DNA from: Caprella mutica
Lineage: Eukaryota > Arthropoda > Malacostraca > Amphipoda > Caprellidae
DNA length: 64,000 nucleotides
Reading direction: 5' to 3'
Assembly (NCBI GenBank): GCA_947561585.1
Contig: CANNZV010002326.1
Coordinates: 76,894-140,893 of the forward strand
Numbering within the stretch: position 1 is the first letter of the stretch; each line of letters begins with the position of its first letter. This document shows, piece after piece, positions 46,028-57,090 of this stretch. Below the pieces are notes generated by a model. It was not told the origin of the DNA, made no database searches, and was given only the letters and a program-made list of their open reading frames with translations. Made by a program: the position numbers and the translations under genes.

Positions 46028-46867
46028 TGTGACATGCACAGATGCGAACCAATCATCTAAGTCTGTAAGTGCTTTACATCAGAAATCTAATCATCTACTT
46101 GTAGATTGTCTGAAATTTCGAACTATGAACTATCAAAGGGAAAGGCGACGAAGCTTAGTGTGGAATGAAAAGCTTTGCTTCAGGTGCTTTGGACAGCATA
46201 TTTCAAAGAAGTGCAAGTCTGACATCAAATGTGACAAGTGTCAGCTGAGACACCACGTTCTTATGCATGACGATGCCTACAAACCTCTATTTCATAAATA
46301 TAAGGAATGGCCAACTCATAAGGAAACTAAGAACCTATGTGTTGGCTCGTATTCTCCAACCAAAGGGAAATGTGTTCAAAAACCATGCTCGTCCACATTA
46401 GACATAAGAGTTCTGACACAACTCTCAAAGCCTATGCTATTGTTGACGAGCAAAGTAACAACACCTTCATCGATCCAGCTGTTCTCAGCGAATTGGGATT
46501 GGATGGTCATAGGCACGACTATTCCCTAAGAACTTTGAGTGGTCTCCAAAGCAATGTTTGTGGCTGCACTGTGAACGGCCTACAGGTACGTGGAACTATG
46601 AAAACCAAGTGGTTTGACCTACCTACTGCAATAACTAACCTGTATATACCTGATTCAAAAGCAGAGGTAGCTATACCTCCTGTTATTGCGAATCACTTTC
46701 ACCTGAGGCTTCTGAAGAAGCATTTTATCGACTTGGATAAGGATGTTCCCGTGCTCATGCTTATAGGAGCGGATGCTGGTGAAATCTTAAACACTCGATT
46801 TCACGGAACTCAAGCACCTTATGCTCATGACACTCCTATTGGTTGGGCTCTACATCAAAGAATATAA
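46028..46867 (+). pseudogene. Bel/Pao zinc-knuckle and aspartic protease region
   Basis: The first part (to about 46335) has a nucleic-acid-binding knuckle C-x2-C-x3-H-x4-C followed by a second Cys/His group (C-x2-C..HH). After a frame change the 46337-46867 frame contains LKAYAIVDEQSNNTF, where VD is the likely protease active site. It then has LSGLQSNVCGCTVNGLQV, SKAEVAIPPVI and VLMLIGADAGE, ending with PIGWALHQRI. This order matches the DUF1758-type protease of Pao elements. At least one frameshift separates knuckle and protease. No polymerase domain follows. Confidence 0.8.
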
Positions 46868-47600
46868 AGTCATTGAGGACTTCCGCTCAGCTCAACGAAT
46901 TATCCAGCTCAACTTACTTTGTTCATAAATTGATCATTTTCAATGAATTGGAAGATGAAGAGTCTATCAACGTGTCTTTACAAGACGAAGAACTCTTTCC
47001 TCTTGTTTTGAATGAGTTCTCCCTGCTCAAAACTAAATTGAAAATTGCTCGTGAAACTGCTCTTCCCTCCAAAGAAGTGACACCACGGATGCCGGATAAC
47101 AACGAAAATGCAGTTTTTCATAGACCTGAATTAGCTCTTGTGCATGTCAAGAAAGATGAAAAGAAAACTGGGTCAGAGTGTGAAGAGTACAGAAGCTCCC
47201 TTGAAGAAAGAAATCGTAAAAGTAGAACTACCTCCAGGAGAAATCAACCCTAAACGCTTGAAACAAACTAGTTTCCTTCCGCTTCCTTTTGTTATCCACT
47301 ATAAGAAAAGGAAAGTAGGGTTGCTGATCGATGCATGTGATTGGGTTAATCCGAATCCCTTCTCCATTGAACCATTCTCTGACAGAGACTTGCTCCAATT
47401 TGGGTGTAAGCGTTAGAAGCAAATTCAATACCTTGGAAATCGATTGTCTGCGAGGTGGAAAAACGGCAACATTCATGAACCTACAGTCAGGAAGAGGAGG
47501 AAGACTCGAAAACGAAACTATGTAAGACAGTTGACATCGTCTTACTGCATGTAAACACCTCTCCAAAGATTTCTTGACTTCTTGCAATCTTCGAGAGTAC
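46843..47600 (+). pseudogene. Decayed post-protease region of the retrotransposon
   Basis: Overlapping short frames (46843-47253, 47138-47416, 47331-47525) give an acidic then Lys-rich stretch. I find no YVDD, no RNase H and no integrase D-D-E or zinc-finger signature. The segment is far too short for a normal pol (over 3 kb), so most of pol has been deleted or replaced. Confidence 0.5.
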
Positions 47601-47848
47601 TAAAGTGGACGACGATGGTTTAGTGCTAAGTGCCTACGTGAGAAGTGGTGCTAAATCCTATGAAAGAAAGGTCCATGATCTGGTTATGTTAATTGAAAAA
47701 ACTGATAACGTTAATGAAATTTATGACGTTCAAGTTAAAGTACGAATAGACCATGTTTATTTTGATAGTACTTTATCTTTCTTAATTTTTAGTAATATGT
47801 TTTTTGAGTTTATTATGTTACTCGCCTGCGTGCGAGCAAAGTGGGACA

Positions 47849-49460
47849 TGTGCTGTCATTCCAGCAAATATTTTCTTTATTATTATTATTGTTCTACAAA
47901 AATAATCTATTATTTTATATCGAATTTTATGTATGTTATCAAAATTTCGATATTTATCTTCAGAAATCTTGCACCAATCATATGGCAACACTTTGTTTGC
48001 AATCGTGACCGGACAATTGCCACCCGCGGACAATTGACACCCTCGGACAGTTGCCACCGGACAATTGCCACCCGGACAATTGTCACCCAAATATTTATTA
48101 TCAGGCCACTTAACTTTAAAAATGGAGATGAAATATGTATATTATTTTTTGTACGATTAATTATTATTTGTATACATTATAAGCTAAGATAATTCATTAC
48201 ACATTTAATATTTTCCTTTTTAAGTGACTGCATTCACAGAGTAGCTTTTCTGCATCCATGAGCATTGTCACCCACGGTGGTAGATGACTTTGTTCATGGA
48301 GCCACTTTCTTTTCTGACTGCTTCTTCAAGTCCCTTGTATTTCATTTCCTTTTAATGTCAGTGATATAGTCATTAGTAAACTAAATTTCTGGAGCAGACG
48401 ATATTCCATTAATAGAATTAAATTATCTCGCCCGGAATAGGTCTTTATTTATAATTATTTGCTAAAGGAAAAACAACAGGTATTTATATTACTACCCAGT
48501 AATATAATTTACAAGTTAAGAATCCTGACAATATAATTAGGGTTGTGACAATATGTTTTTAAAATCCTAAATCCTGAAAATGTTATAGACGAAGGGAATT
48601 AAACAGTTTTGAATCGTTCTAAAGAAGTGGTATAAAGTATTCAATAACATAAGATTTAAAAAATATAAGATTTGAAAAGCACATTCAGAAACCGAATAAT
48701 ATTTTTTTTTATCTTATATTGTATATAATTATTAATTAATCGTACAACAATAATATACATATTTTATCACCACTTTTAAAGTTAAGAGGCCTGATATTAA
48801 TTATTTGGGTGGCAATTGTCCGGGGGTGGCAACTGTCCGGGTGTGGCAATTATCCGCGGGTGGCAATTGTCCGCGGGTGGCAATTGTCCTAGCACCGTTT
48901 GCAATTGCATCAATATTATTATTTGTGAATGCCGACAACTACAACAGTAGTAAGTTCCCTCTTTTTATTTATTATTTGCAATTTATTAACTATTATATGC
49001 TATTCTAATTAAACAAAAATATAGATTATTAAAGTGTATAGCTAGAGCTATTAAATTTTTTAATATACTTAACATTCATTACTTAATGATTGAAATATCA
49101 TATTTGTCATATTGCAACCCAGCTTAGCCTAAAATTTATCAGATTCATTTTTTGCCTTTAATTTAAATTTGCAATAATAAACTTATATCTTATAGGTTCA
49201 TAGCATTTCGCTAAGTTTCCTAAAATATAATTACCTATTTATTAATATTAAAATCCTAAATGCCAGCTTTTCAAATGTAGTTTAATTACCTAAATTAGTC
49301 TAAAAAAACTTTACCCATGCATTTACATATAACCACATATGCCTCTATATTATTAAATTGCAAAGTATTATTAGATTCTGTTTTCGCAGTAAACACCGAT
49401 TACAAATGGAGAAAAGTATAGGATTTTTATTCATCCTCACAGCTGTCCTCCGCAGCCACA
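47849..49460 (+). repeat. 3' LTR, interrupted
   Basis: Matches the 5' LTR in two parts, 47849-48002 and 48897-49460, with the 8 bases GTTTGCAA duplicated at the break. Confidence 0.9.
48003..48896. mobile_element. Tandem-word TIR element I (word GGCAATTGTCCGCGGGT)
   Basis: 894 bp inserted in the 3' LTR. Left words (48008-48088) have GGACAATTGCCACC. Right words (48809-48888) have GGTGGCAATTGTCC. The target duplication GTTTGCAA (47995-48002 and 48897-48904) is confirmed by the single copy in the 5' LTR. Outermost bases are TCGTGACCGGACA and, read inward from the right, GGTGCTAGGACA. The interior includes 48225-48345, which matches 61555-61690, and a copy of the GTGACAATATG repeat (48536-48640). 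I see no transposase, so it was moved in trans by an enzyme that makes 8-bp duplications. Confidence 0.9.
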
Positions 49461-51124
49461 CTAAGTCATGAATTAAATAAATAGTTAGAAGGATACTCGC
49501 ACTCGACAGAAATCGTCACTTGGAATACGATTTCAAGGTTCTTGTATTGTTTACTTTGAATCTGTAGCTCAATACTAGCTTTTCTGTCGCTTAATACTAA
49601 CTTTACAGAATACAGCTCTTAGTTGTATTCAATACAGTTTTATTTTTTTATTCATTTTGTTAATTTGCATACTGTACAGTATGGGCCACAAAAATGTTTC
49701 CGTTTTTTCAAAAACTTGTAAATCGTTAGCCAAATGACGGAAAAACTATATCTTGGTCTCTTTTTCTCCGCCTCTTATTGTACTATTAACAGGTAAAAAC
49801 AATTTTGAACTGATGGACATAGTTTAGGAACAGGTAAGCAAAGAGTGTGAATGATTATTTTTGTCATTGCGCGAAAGTCATTCATAGAGCTAATTCTGTG
49901 ATTTTACTTACTAAAAGGCAGTGAATTTTAAGGAAAAAAATTATAATGGTATACATTATAATACAGGCAGATTAAACTTCTTCCTTAGAAATTATTTGGA
50001 AATAGAACAACTTCAGTGACTTTTGATCTCATTGAAGTTTTCACAAGGAATATTGGTTCTTCGCTTGTTCATAGCATGGTTAAGGCTCACTTCATACTTG
50101 CATTTTGACAGCGCGGAAAAAAGCTTTTCTTAAAATGTGTTGACACTTGCGTTTTTTCATCGCTGAAGTAAAAATTGAATGGGATTTTTCCATCAGCGGT
50201 TTTAAAAATGCTTGTGTGAAACGGGTCTTAACCATGCAATGAACTCGCGAAGAACGAATATTCAGAGTGAAAACTTCAATGAGATAAAAATGTCACTGAA
50301 GTTGTTCTATTTCCAAATAGTGTCAAAGGAAGAAGTGTAATCTCCCTTCATTATATTGTCTACCATAATAATTTTTTTCCCTCTTATTCACTGACTTTTA
50401 GTAAGTAAAATCACAGAATTAGCTCAAAGAATGACCTTCGCGCAATGACAAAAATAATCACCCTCACTCTTTGCTTACCTGTTCTTAAACTATGTCCATC
50501 AGTTCAAAATTATTTTTACCCGTTAATAGTACAATAAGAGGCGGTGAAAAAGAGATCAAGATTCAGTTTTTTCGTCCATTGGCTAACGATTTACAAGCAT
50601 TTGAAAAAGTGGAAATATTTTTGTGGCCCATACTGTATAATGAACACCAATATATAGTTAGAGATCTATGATTTTCATTCCTTCCTTAATTAATTGAAGA
50701 AATCCACCGACAAATATTAATTATAAATATTTCAACATATCGATTTTATCGTGATAATTAGTTCATATACCTATATTTTTATATTAGAATTTACTCTCTA
50801 TACTTCTTCAATTTCAATCATTGTTAGAGAATACACAATCGATCGTAGTTGACACAAATCTAATTATTATTGAATATCATCTGAGCTAAATTCAATAAAT
50901 GATTTCAGTATTAGGTATATATAATTTTAATATTAAAATTTACGACGTATTTAATTTATATTTGACCACGTAATCAAAAGCTATTTCAGGTAGATCTATA
51001 ACCAAATATTTCCGATGCGAGTATCTGTATACCAAGTGACGTCATGAGTCGCGCGCGTTACGTCACATTTTCGCGCCATTTTCAAGTGCGAGTATCCTTC
51101 TAACTATTTAATTCATGGACTAGG
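49461..51124. mobile_element. TIR element N enclosing a Tc1/mariner foldback
   Basis: The left end, CATGAATTAAAT then AGTTAGAAGGATACTCGCAC, is mirrored at about 51086-51118. It begins directly after the 3' LTR, so the retrotransposon inserted at or beside its left terminus. Near the right end (51036-51082) is a GC-rich patch with TGACGTCATGAG, TTACGTCA and TTTTCGCGCCA, which look like CRE and E2F sites. Confidence 0.65.
49677..50635. mobile_element. Tc1/mariner foldback element
   Basis: Inverted arms of roughly 400 bp start CAGTATGGGCCACAAAAAT and end ATTTTTGTGGCCCATACTG, flanked by TA on both sides. Nearly the whole element is palindromic. The centre (about 50079-50232) is a smaller inverted element with TTAAGGCTCACTTC and GAAACGGGTCTTAA-type ends, nested where the arms would have met. 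Confidence 0.85.
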
Positions 51125-51539
51125 TATTCAGAGTGATCCAAAGTGCGTATTCTCTAACAGAGTGCAATAAAATAAGGTACAACAACATTCAGAATTGAAA
51201 GAATTAAATACTGCAGAGAGAATAGTTATGCAAACAACAACATTATAAATAAAATCCACTTAAAACATAACTTTCTGCAATTTGCAGATTAATGATCTCA
51301 GACCTTAGTAAATTAGTTCTATAGTATTATGTAGTAAAGTCATTCTCCTAAAATAGAGACGGAAACACACAAATACGAGAGTATTTTCCAGACTTGCTAG
51401 CGTTTTTCTTTGATGTCCATATACTGTTATGTTTAATTAAAGCTTAATAGGGTAAATTACGAATTATCGGTCAGTTTCACATCTCCATTCTTCGGTCATA
51501 TCAGAAAAAACGATATAATCGTAATCAATATATCTTATA

Positions 51540-52936
51540 CAGTGCGCGGACACTTGGCCGAACGGACGTTTAACCGAAAAACTTTTATTCAATGTTTATG
51601 AAACAAACTGCAGCCTCCATTAAACTTAATTATTATTTTTATTTCAATGGAGTTGAAGGTTATTTTATAAAAAGAAAAATAAATTTCAATATATATACAT
51701 AATGCGTATCCATATTACGAACTGAAAGCATATATTGTTCAACAATTTGATTTTTTCATAATCATGGATTTCATTGCAAGAATTAGAGGTGGTAAAAAGC
51801 TTCTCTTCTTACTTTTGAATTTGTTATAATTGGTTATTATATTTTAAATCAAGTTTTTATATGATACTAGTGTACTTTCCCGTTAAAAATAATGGGTCAT
51901 CATCAATACCAATTTATTACCCGTTATTAGGTTACTTTTAATGAATTCAAATATAATACAATTTTCTTCATAGTATAATTATTTTATGGATAAAATACAT
52001 TTAAAATTGGAATAATTGAGTATATAAATTTTATGACAGATGTTGCAAATAGTTCTTTATAAGATTATACTGTAGATTTAAAATAATTTTAAATTCAGTT
52101 ATAGTAATAATCATTTATTCCACTCATTTAAGAAACGGTATTCATGCTACCACCTGTTACCATATTTAGCCCAATTTCTGCATGTTGCTCAAAGCCATAG
52201 AGTTATGATAAACTACTCTAGAGAGAGGAAGTGTTGCAGCGATTGCAGGACGCTAAGGAAGACTGTGTAAAACATTATTTAGTTTCAGTTATATCATTTC
52301 TCCATTAAAATTTTTTTCAGTAATATCATTTCTCCAATAAACTGACGCTAGATTGCCAGTCACATGACCCAAAAATAAGGATTTCAGCACCCCGCAAGAC
52401 GCGATATTAATTTGGCCACTGACTCACCACTTGCTCAAAGCGTGACAGACTACAGACAGACAAACAGACAAATAAAGATAAGGAAACTAATAATGGGGGG
52501 TGATAAATTCTTTATATTATATAATAAAATATAAGGAAACTATTAATGGGGGGTGATACTATATGAAGTTATTATTTTTACTAGTTCAGTACCTACCTGT
52601 TGTTCAATCATTGAGTGTTCAATTAATATAATGGGTTTAAGATTATATTCAAATGCACTCTAGGTATACATATTAATAATAATATATTCAATTTATCAAA
52701 AATTATATTTTTTACTCTTTAGAATCAAAACTCTTATATTTTCAATTAATAATTCTAGTGTGACCCCCGTAGTAATGATACTGCAGCAAATTATAAGTTT
52801 TCCTTTTCTATTTCTGTTTCTTTGATTTTTCTTTGATTTTCTCTTATTTACACCAACTTTATGAGGCGCTGTTTAACCCATTTTGTGACACACGGACAGA
52901 CGGACGCAGCTCTGTTCGGCCAAGTGTCCGACAACC
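51540..52936. mobile_element. Tandem-word TIR element J (word GGACACTTGGCCGAACGG)
   Basis: 1,397 bp. The left end, CAGTGCGCGGACACTTGG, is mirrored by CCAAGTGTCCGACAACC. The target duplication ATCTTATA is perfect (51532-51539 and 52937-52944). The left words extend to about 51580 (AACGGACGTTTAACCG); on the right GGACAGACGGACGC is a related string. The interior includes the widespread CTTTCCCGTTAAAAATAATG motif. No transposase is seen. Confidence 0.85.
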
Positions 52937-53049
52937 ATCTTATAAATAGGCCTTTGTACTAGTATAGTAATATAATCTTAAGACCGGACTGTTATTTTAA
53001 GCTAATTATTTTTGGTGACTTTGTGAAATAAATCAGTGTCAATTGACAA

Positions 53050-54292
53050 TTTTTCTTCTGCTAAAGGGTTATAGTGGTCAGCAGATAATGTTTATAGGTT
53101 ATAGTGGTGTATAGGTTATAGTGGTGTATAGGTTATAGTGGTGTATAGGTTATAGTGGTTTATAGGTTATAGTGGTTTATAGGTTATAGTGGTTTTTAGG
53201 TTATAGTGGTTTATAGGTTATAGGTTATAGTGGTTTATAGGTTATAGTGGTTTATAGGTTATAGTGGTGTATAGGTTATAGTGGTTTATAGGTTATAGTG
53301 GTGTATAGGTTATAGTGGTGTATAGGTTATAGTGGTTTATAGGTTATAGTGGTTTTTAGGTTATAGTGGTTTATAGGTTATAGGTTATAGTGGTTTATAG
53401 GTTATAGTGGTTTATAGGTTATAGTGGTGTATAGGTTATAGTGGTTTATAGGTTATAGTGGTTTATAGGTTATAGGTTATAGTGGTTTATAGGTTATAGT
53501 GGTTTATAGGTTATAGTGGTGTATAGGTTATAGTGGTTTATAGGTTATAGTGGTTTATAGGTTATAGTGGTTTATAGGTTATAGTGGTGTATAGGTTATA
53601 GTGGTTTATAGGTTATAGTGGTTTATAGGTTATAGTGGTTTATAGGTTATAGTGGTTTATAGGTTATAGTGGTTTATAGGTTATAGTGGTTTATAGGTTA
53701 TAGTGGTTTATAGGTTATAGTGGTTTATAGGTTATAGTGGTTTATAGGTTATAGTGGTTTATAGGTTATAGTGGTTTATAGGTTATAGTGGTTTATAGGT
53801 TATAGTGGTTTATAGGTTATAGTGGTTTATAGGTTATAGTGGTTTATAGGTTATAGTGGTTTATAGGTTATAGTGGTTTATAGGTTATAGTGGTTTATAG
53901 GTTATAGTGGTTTATAGGTTATAGTGGTTTATAGGTTATAGTGGTTTATATGTTATAGTGGTTTATAGGTTATAGTGGTTTATAGGTTATAGAGGTTTAT
54001 AGGTTATAGTGGTTTATAGGTTATAGTGGTTTATAGGTTATAGTGGTTTATAGGTTATAGTGGTTTATAGGTTATAGTGGTTTATAGGTTATAGTGGTTT
54101 ATAGGTTATAGTGGTTTATAGGTTATAGTGGTTTATAGGTTATAGTGGTTTATAGGTTATAGTGGTTTATAGGTTATAGTGGTACTGCTTATAGGTTATA
54201 GTGGTTTATAGGTTATAGTGGTTTATAGGTTATAGTGGTTTATAGGTTATAGTGGTTTATAGGTTATAGTGGTACTGCTTATAGGTTATAGT
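53050..54292. repeat. 17-bp tandem array (TTATAGGTTATAGTGGT)
   Basis: More than seventy near-perfect units over 1.2 kb, with GTATAGG variants clustered in the left third, occasional 9-bp half-units (TATAGGTTA), and two GGTACTGC interruptions near the right end. The homogeneity suggests recent amplification. TGGTCAGCAG-like sequence flanks both ends. Confidence 0.98.
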
Positions 54293-54403
54293 GGTCAGCA
54301 GGAAAAGTTTGCCGAAACATGTTTCACAATTAGATCTCCTGGTATAGAAAATATTTCAGGAGTAACTTTGGTAATTTGGTTGGTCATTTTCAGTTAAGCT
54401 GCA

Positions 54404-54660
54404 TCAACTATTGCAAACATTATGAACATGTAGGTGAGATGGATTAAAAATAATTTTGTGATAAATAATTAGCATGTATTATTTACCATAAAATGATTCT
54501 TAATATATAGTGACGGCGAAAACAGTTTCGCTGAAAACTACCAAAGTTTCTCCTAAAATATTTTCTATAGCAGGATAAATAATTGCGAGACATGTTCCAC
54601 ACTTATTTGATTGTCATAAGTGTGAGTTTTAATAAAAACGTTGTATGCCTGTAAGCAATG
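54404..54660. repeat. Dispersed repeat, copy 2 of 2
   Basis: Second copy of 31920-32200. It lacks the terminal hairpin because the mariner-like element begins at about 54660. Confidence 0.75.
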
Positions 54661-55740
54661 TACAGGGTGGCGTCATTTTCAAATTTGTTTGTTTTACAAA
54701 CTATTAAAGTTAGATTTTTCTAGAAAGATATAGATTAATTTGAATAATTTTTCTGCATCTCTCATGAAAATCTGTTAAACTTACGACTAAAATTAAGCAT
54801 CCGGCAGCGAATTGAAAAAATAAAAATAAAAAGGGCTTGCGCGAGGACGAAATACACAAAAAGACTTCAGAATTGGTATAATTTATTTCCCTATTGTGGT
54901 AGTAAAGTTTAAATATTGTAATTTTTCATTCAATTAACGTCTTGTTTAGCAACACTTTCATTCATGGAAATACTTCTTCATCCCCATTCCTCAATCACGA
55001 TGTCTTCTCCAGAACGTCCAAAAGAGACAGAAACCATTTTGAAAAATTTAGACTGTGTGGTAAATCAATTCTAAGAGTTCGAGCCTTGCATGCTTCTTGA
55101 AAGGATGATACTTCACATCGTGTTTAACAATTCGGTGAAATGTGTCTTTATTGATGTCTAATTCATTCCTTTTGATTGATTTGTTTGGATACTCAATAAA
55201 TAGTTCATGAACAAGATTAATGTTTTCATGTGTTCGTTTTGTTCTCCTGCGACTTAATCGCTTTCTGTTCAAAATAAAGTGGTTTCTTCAGTTTTGAAAT
55301 TAGTCATATAAGTCAATATGGTTTTATAGTTGATGAAAATCTTTCCTTAAAGCTAAGTTCAAAATTATGTTGACCCTGGTTAAAGCTTTTAATGTTTAAA
55401 TAACTTGTCATTACAAAAAAAATAATTCTTTTGAAAGCTGCATTTTGAGGGTTTCGAATAGGAGATACAAATTAACGGCGAACTGATTTTATTAAAAATA
55501 TCAATTATATATAAAACATCAATTCTCAAATGCTATTCAAAGTTTAAATTGTATTTCATTTATTACAGAAAATAATATGATTTAATGATTTTATATCCAT
55601 ATTCAATGAATTTTTTTCGTATATTTCGTCCTTGCGCAAGCTCTTTTTATTTGCCTTTTTTTAATTCGCTGCAGAATATTTAATTTTTGTCTTAACCTCG
55701 AAAAATTTTTCAAGATAAATGCAAAAAAAGTAAATGAATA
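54660..55740 (-). mobile_element. Mariner/Tc-like element with transposase fragment
   Basis: The left end (CAGGGTGGCGTCATTTTC) and inner arm at 54780-54870 (GCAGCGAATTGAAAAAATAA, GCTTGCGCGAGGACGAAAT) are mirrored at about 55615-55710, so long inverted repeats flank the coding remnant. The far right terminus has been replaced by a different CAGGGTGTCCGACATTTTTG end at 55741. Confidence 0.7.
55048..55272 (-). pseudogene. Mariner-type transposase, N-terminal HTH fragment
   Basis: A 74-codon frame from 55272 (MNRKRLSRRRTKRTHENINL) contains EYPNKSIKRNELDINKDT and FHRIVKHDVKYHPFKKH. This matches the paired helix-turn-helix of mariner-like transposases (N..V...F...P.KSI.R....I...T.HRI...D....P.K). 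It stops at LIYHTV. The DDE catalytic region is missing. Confidence 0.75.
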
Positions 55741-56055
55741 CAGGGTGTCCGACATTTTTGTTGCCAATCTTTAACATAAGGTTGCATTCGTTGAAAGAAA
55801 CACTATTCATTTTATGAATGTATGGTCTAAAATGCTTAGTTAAAGAGTTACAAGGTTAGGAAAGTAGTATCTTTACTATTTTTTATTATTAGTTAACATT
55901 ATTTATTTTGATGTTGCGATAAGAAACAAAACATTTTTAACAGTAATTATAAGGAACACAAAAAACATAATCTTAAATTAGGTTAACTTATAGTTTTGTA
56001 GATTATTTATGTGAATCATATATTTAAAAATATGATCTTTTCTTTTTGAATTTGA
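55741..56055. other. Unassigned AT-rich segment beginning with a mariner-like end
   Basis: Starts CAGGGTGTCCGACATTTTTG, typical of Tc1/mariner termini, but no mirrored end is found before the next tandem array. No reading frame is seen. Confidence 0.35.
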
Positions 56056-56444
56056 ATAAAAACTGCATTTCAAATAGTATTTTTAAACTGCTTTTCAAAT
56101 AGTATTTTTAAAAACTGTTTTTTCAAATAGTATTTTAAAAACTGCTTTTCAAATACTATTTTAAAAACTGCTTTTCAAATACTATCTTAAAAGCTGCTTT
56201 CGTATAGTATTTTAAAAACTGCTTTTCAAATGGTATTTTAAAAACTGATTTTCAAATAGTATTTTAAAAACTGATTTTCAAATAGTATTTTAAAAACTGC
56301 TCTTCAAATAGTGTTTTTAAATAGTGTTCAAATACTATCTCAAAAACTGCTTTTCAAATAGTATTTTAAAAACTGTTTTTCAAATAATATTTTAAAAACT
56401 GTTTTTCAAATAGTATTTTAAAAACTGTTTTTCAAATAGTAGGT
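56056..56444. repeat. 26-bp tandem array (ACTGCTTTTCAAATAGTA)
   Basis: About fourteen AT-rich units with the core ACTGCTTTTCAAATAGTA followed by TTTTAAAA. The array joins the GC-rich minisatellite with no spacer. Confidence 0.95.
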
Positions 56445-57090
56445 AGGGGGCCCTCCAAGTGGCACTTCGGCGCGATAGAGGTGGGGGGCCCTCCAAGTGG
56501 CACTTCGGCGCGTAGGAGGTGGGGTGCCCCCCAAGTGGCACTTCGGCGCGATAGAGAGGGAAGGAGGGGATCCCCACGTGATCCCTCGGTGCGCGAGAGG
56601 TAGTGGGCCCCCAAAAAGGCACCTCGGCTCGCGAGAGGTAGGGGGCCCCCAAAGTGGCACCTCGGCTTGCAAGAGGTAGGGGGCCCCCAAAGTGGCACCT
56701 CGGCTCGCGAGAGGTAGGGGGCCCCCAAAATGGCACCTCGGCTCGCTAGAGGTAGGGGCCCCCCAAAGTGGTACCTCGGCGCGCGAGAGAGGGAGGGGAT
56801 CCCCACATGGTCCTGCGGTGCGTGAGAGAGGGAATGGATCCCCACATGGCCCCGCGGTGCGCGAGAGAGGGAGGGGATCCCCACATGGTCCCGCGGTGCG
56901 CGAGAGAGGAAGGTGCGCAAGAGAGGGAGAGGACTCCCACGTGGTCCCGCGGCGCGCGAGAGAGGGAGGGAGGGGAACCCCTACGTGGTCTTACGGCGCG
57001 CGAGAGAGGGAGGGGGAACTACATGTGGTCCCGCAGCGCGCGAGAGAGGGAGGGGGAACCCCGCGTGGGGCGTGCGAGAGGGAGGGTTTT
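56445..57090. repeat. GC-rich 38/39-bp minisatellite
   Basis: The first half has 38-39 bp units with GGTAGGGGGCCCCCAAA and GGCACCTCGG. The second half has 39-bp units with GCGCGAGAGAGGGAGGGG, GATCCCCAC and TGGTCCCGCGG. The 39-bp period equals 13 codons, so long frames open on both strands (162 codons minus, 137 codons plus). These are repeat artefacts with Arg/Gly/Pro-rich products. It is a sharp compositional island in AT-rich DNA. Confidence 0.95.

Larger units (their letters stand above)
41927..49460 (+). mobile_element. Bel/Pao-type LTR retrotransposon, degenerate
   Basis: Two direct repeats of about 0.71-0.72 kb (41927-42645, and 47849-49460 minus a later insertion) begin TGTGCTGTCATTCC and end CGCAGCCACA. 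They are LTRs with the expected TG...CA ends. Flanks CTAGG and CTAAG match 4/5. Between them lie gag, zinc-knuckle and aspartic-protease remnants with Bel/Pao character. Reverse transcriptase, RNase H and integrase are not recognisable, so the element could not replicate alone. A purine-rich AAAGTGGGA just before the 3' LTR is a possible polypurine tract. I could not assign a primer-binding site. Confidence 0.85.

Noticed and set aside
47605..48192. 195-codon plus-strand frame
   Set aside because: Runs from retrotransposon tail across the LTR boundary into a word element, so it cannot be an ancestral gene.
47849..49460. A clean 5-bp target duplication for the LTR element
   Set aside because: Flanks are CTAGG and CTAAG, one mismatch, and the right flank coincides with the start of another element's terminal repeat, so I did not score it as certain.
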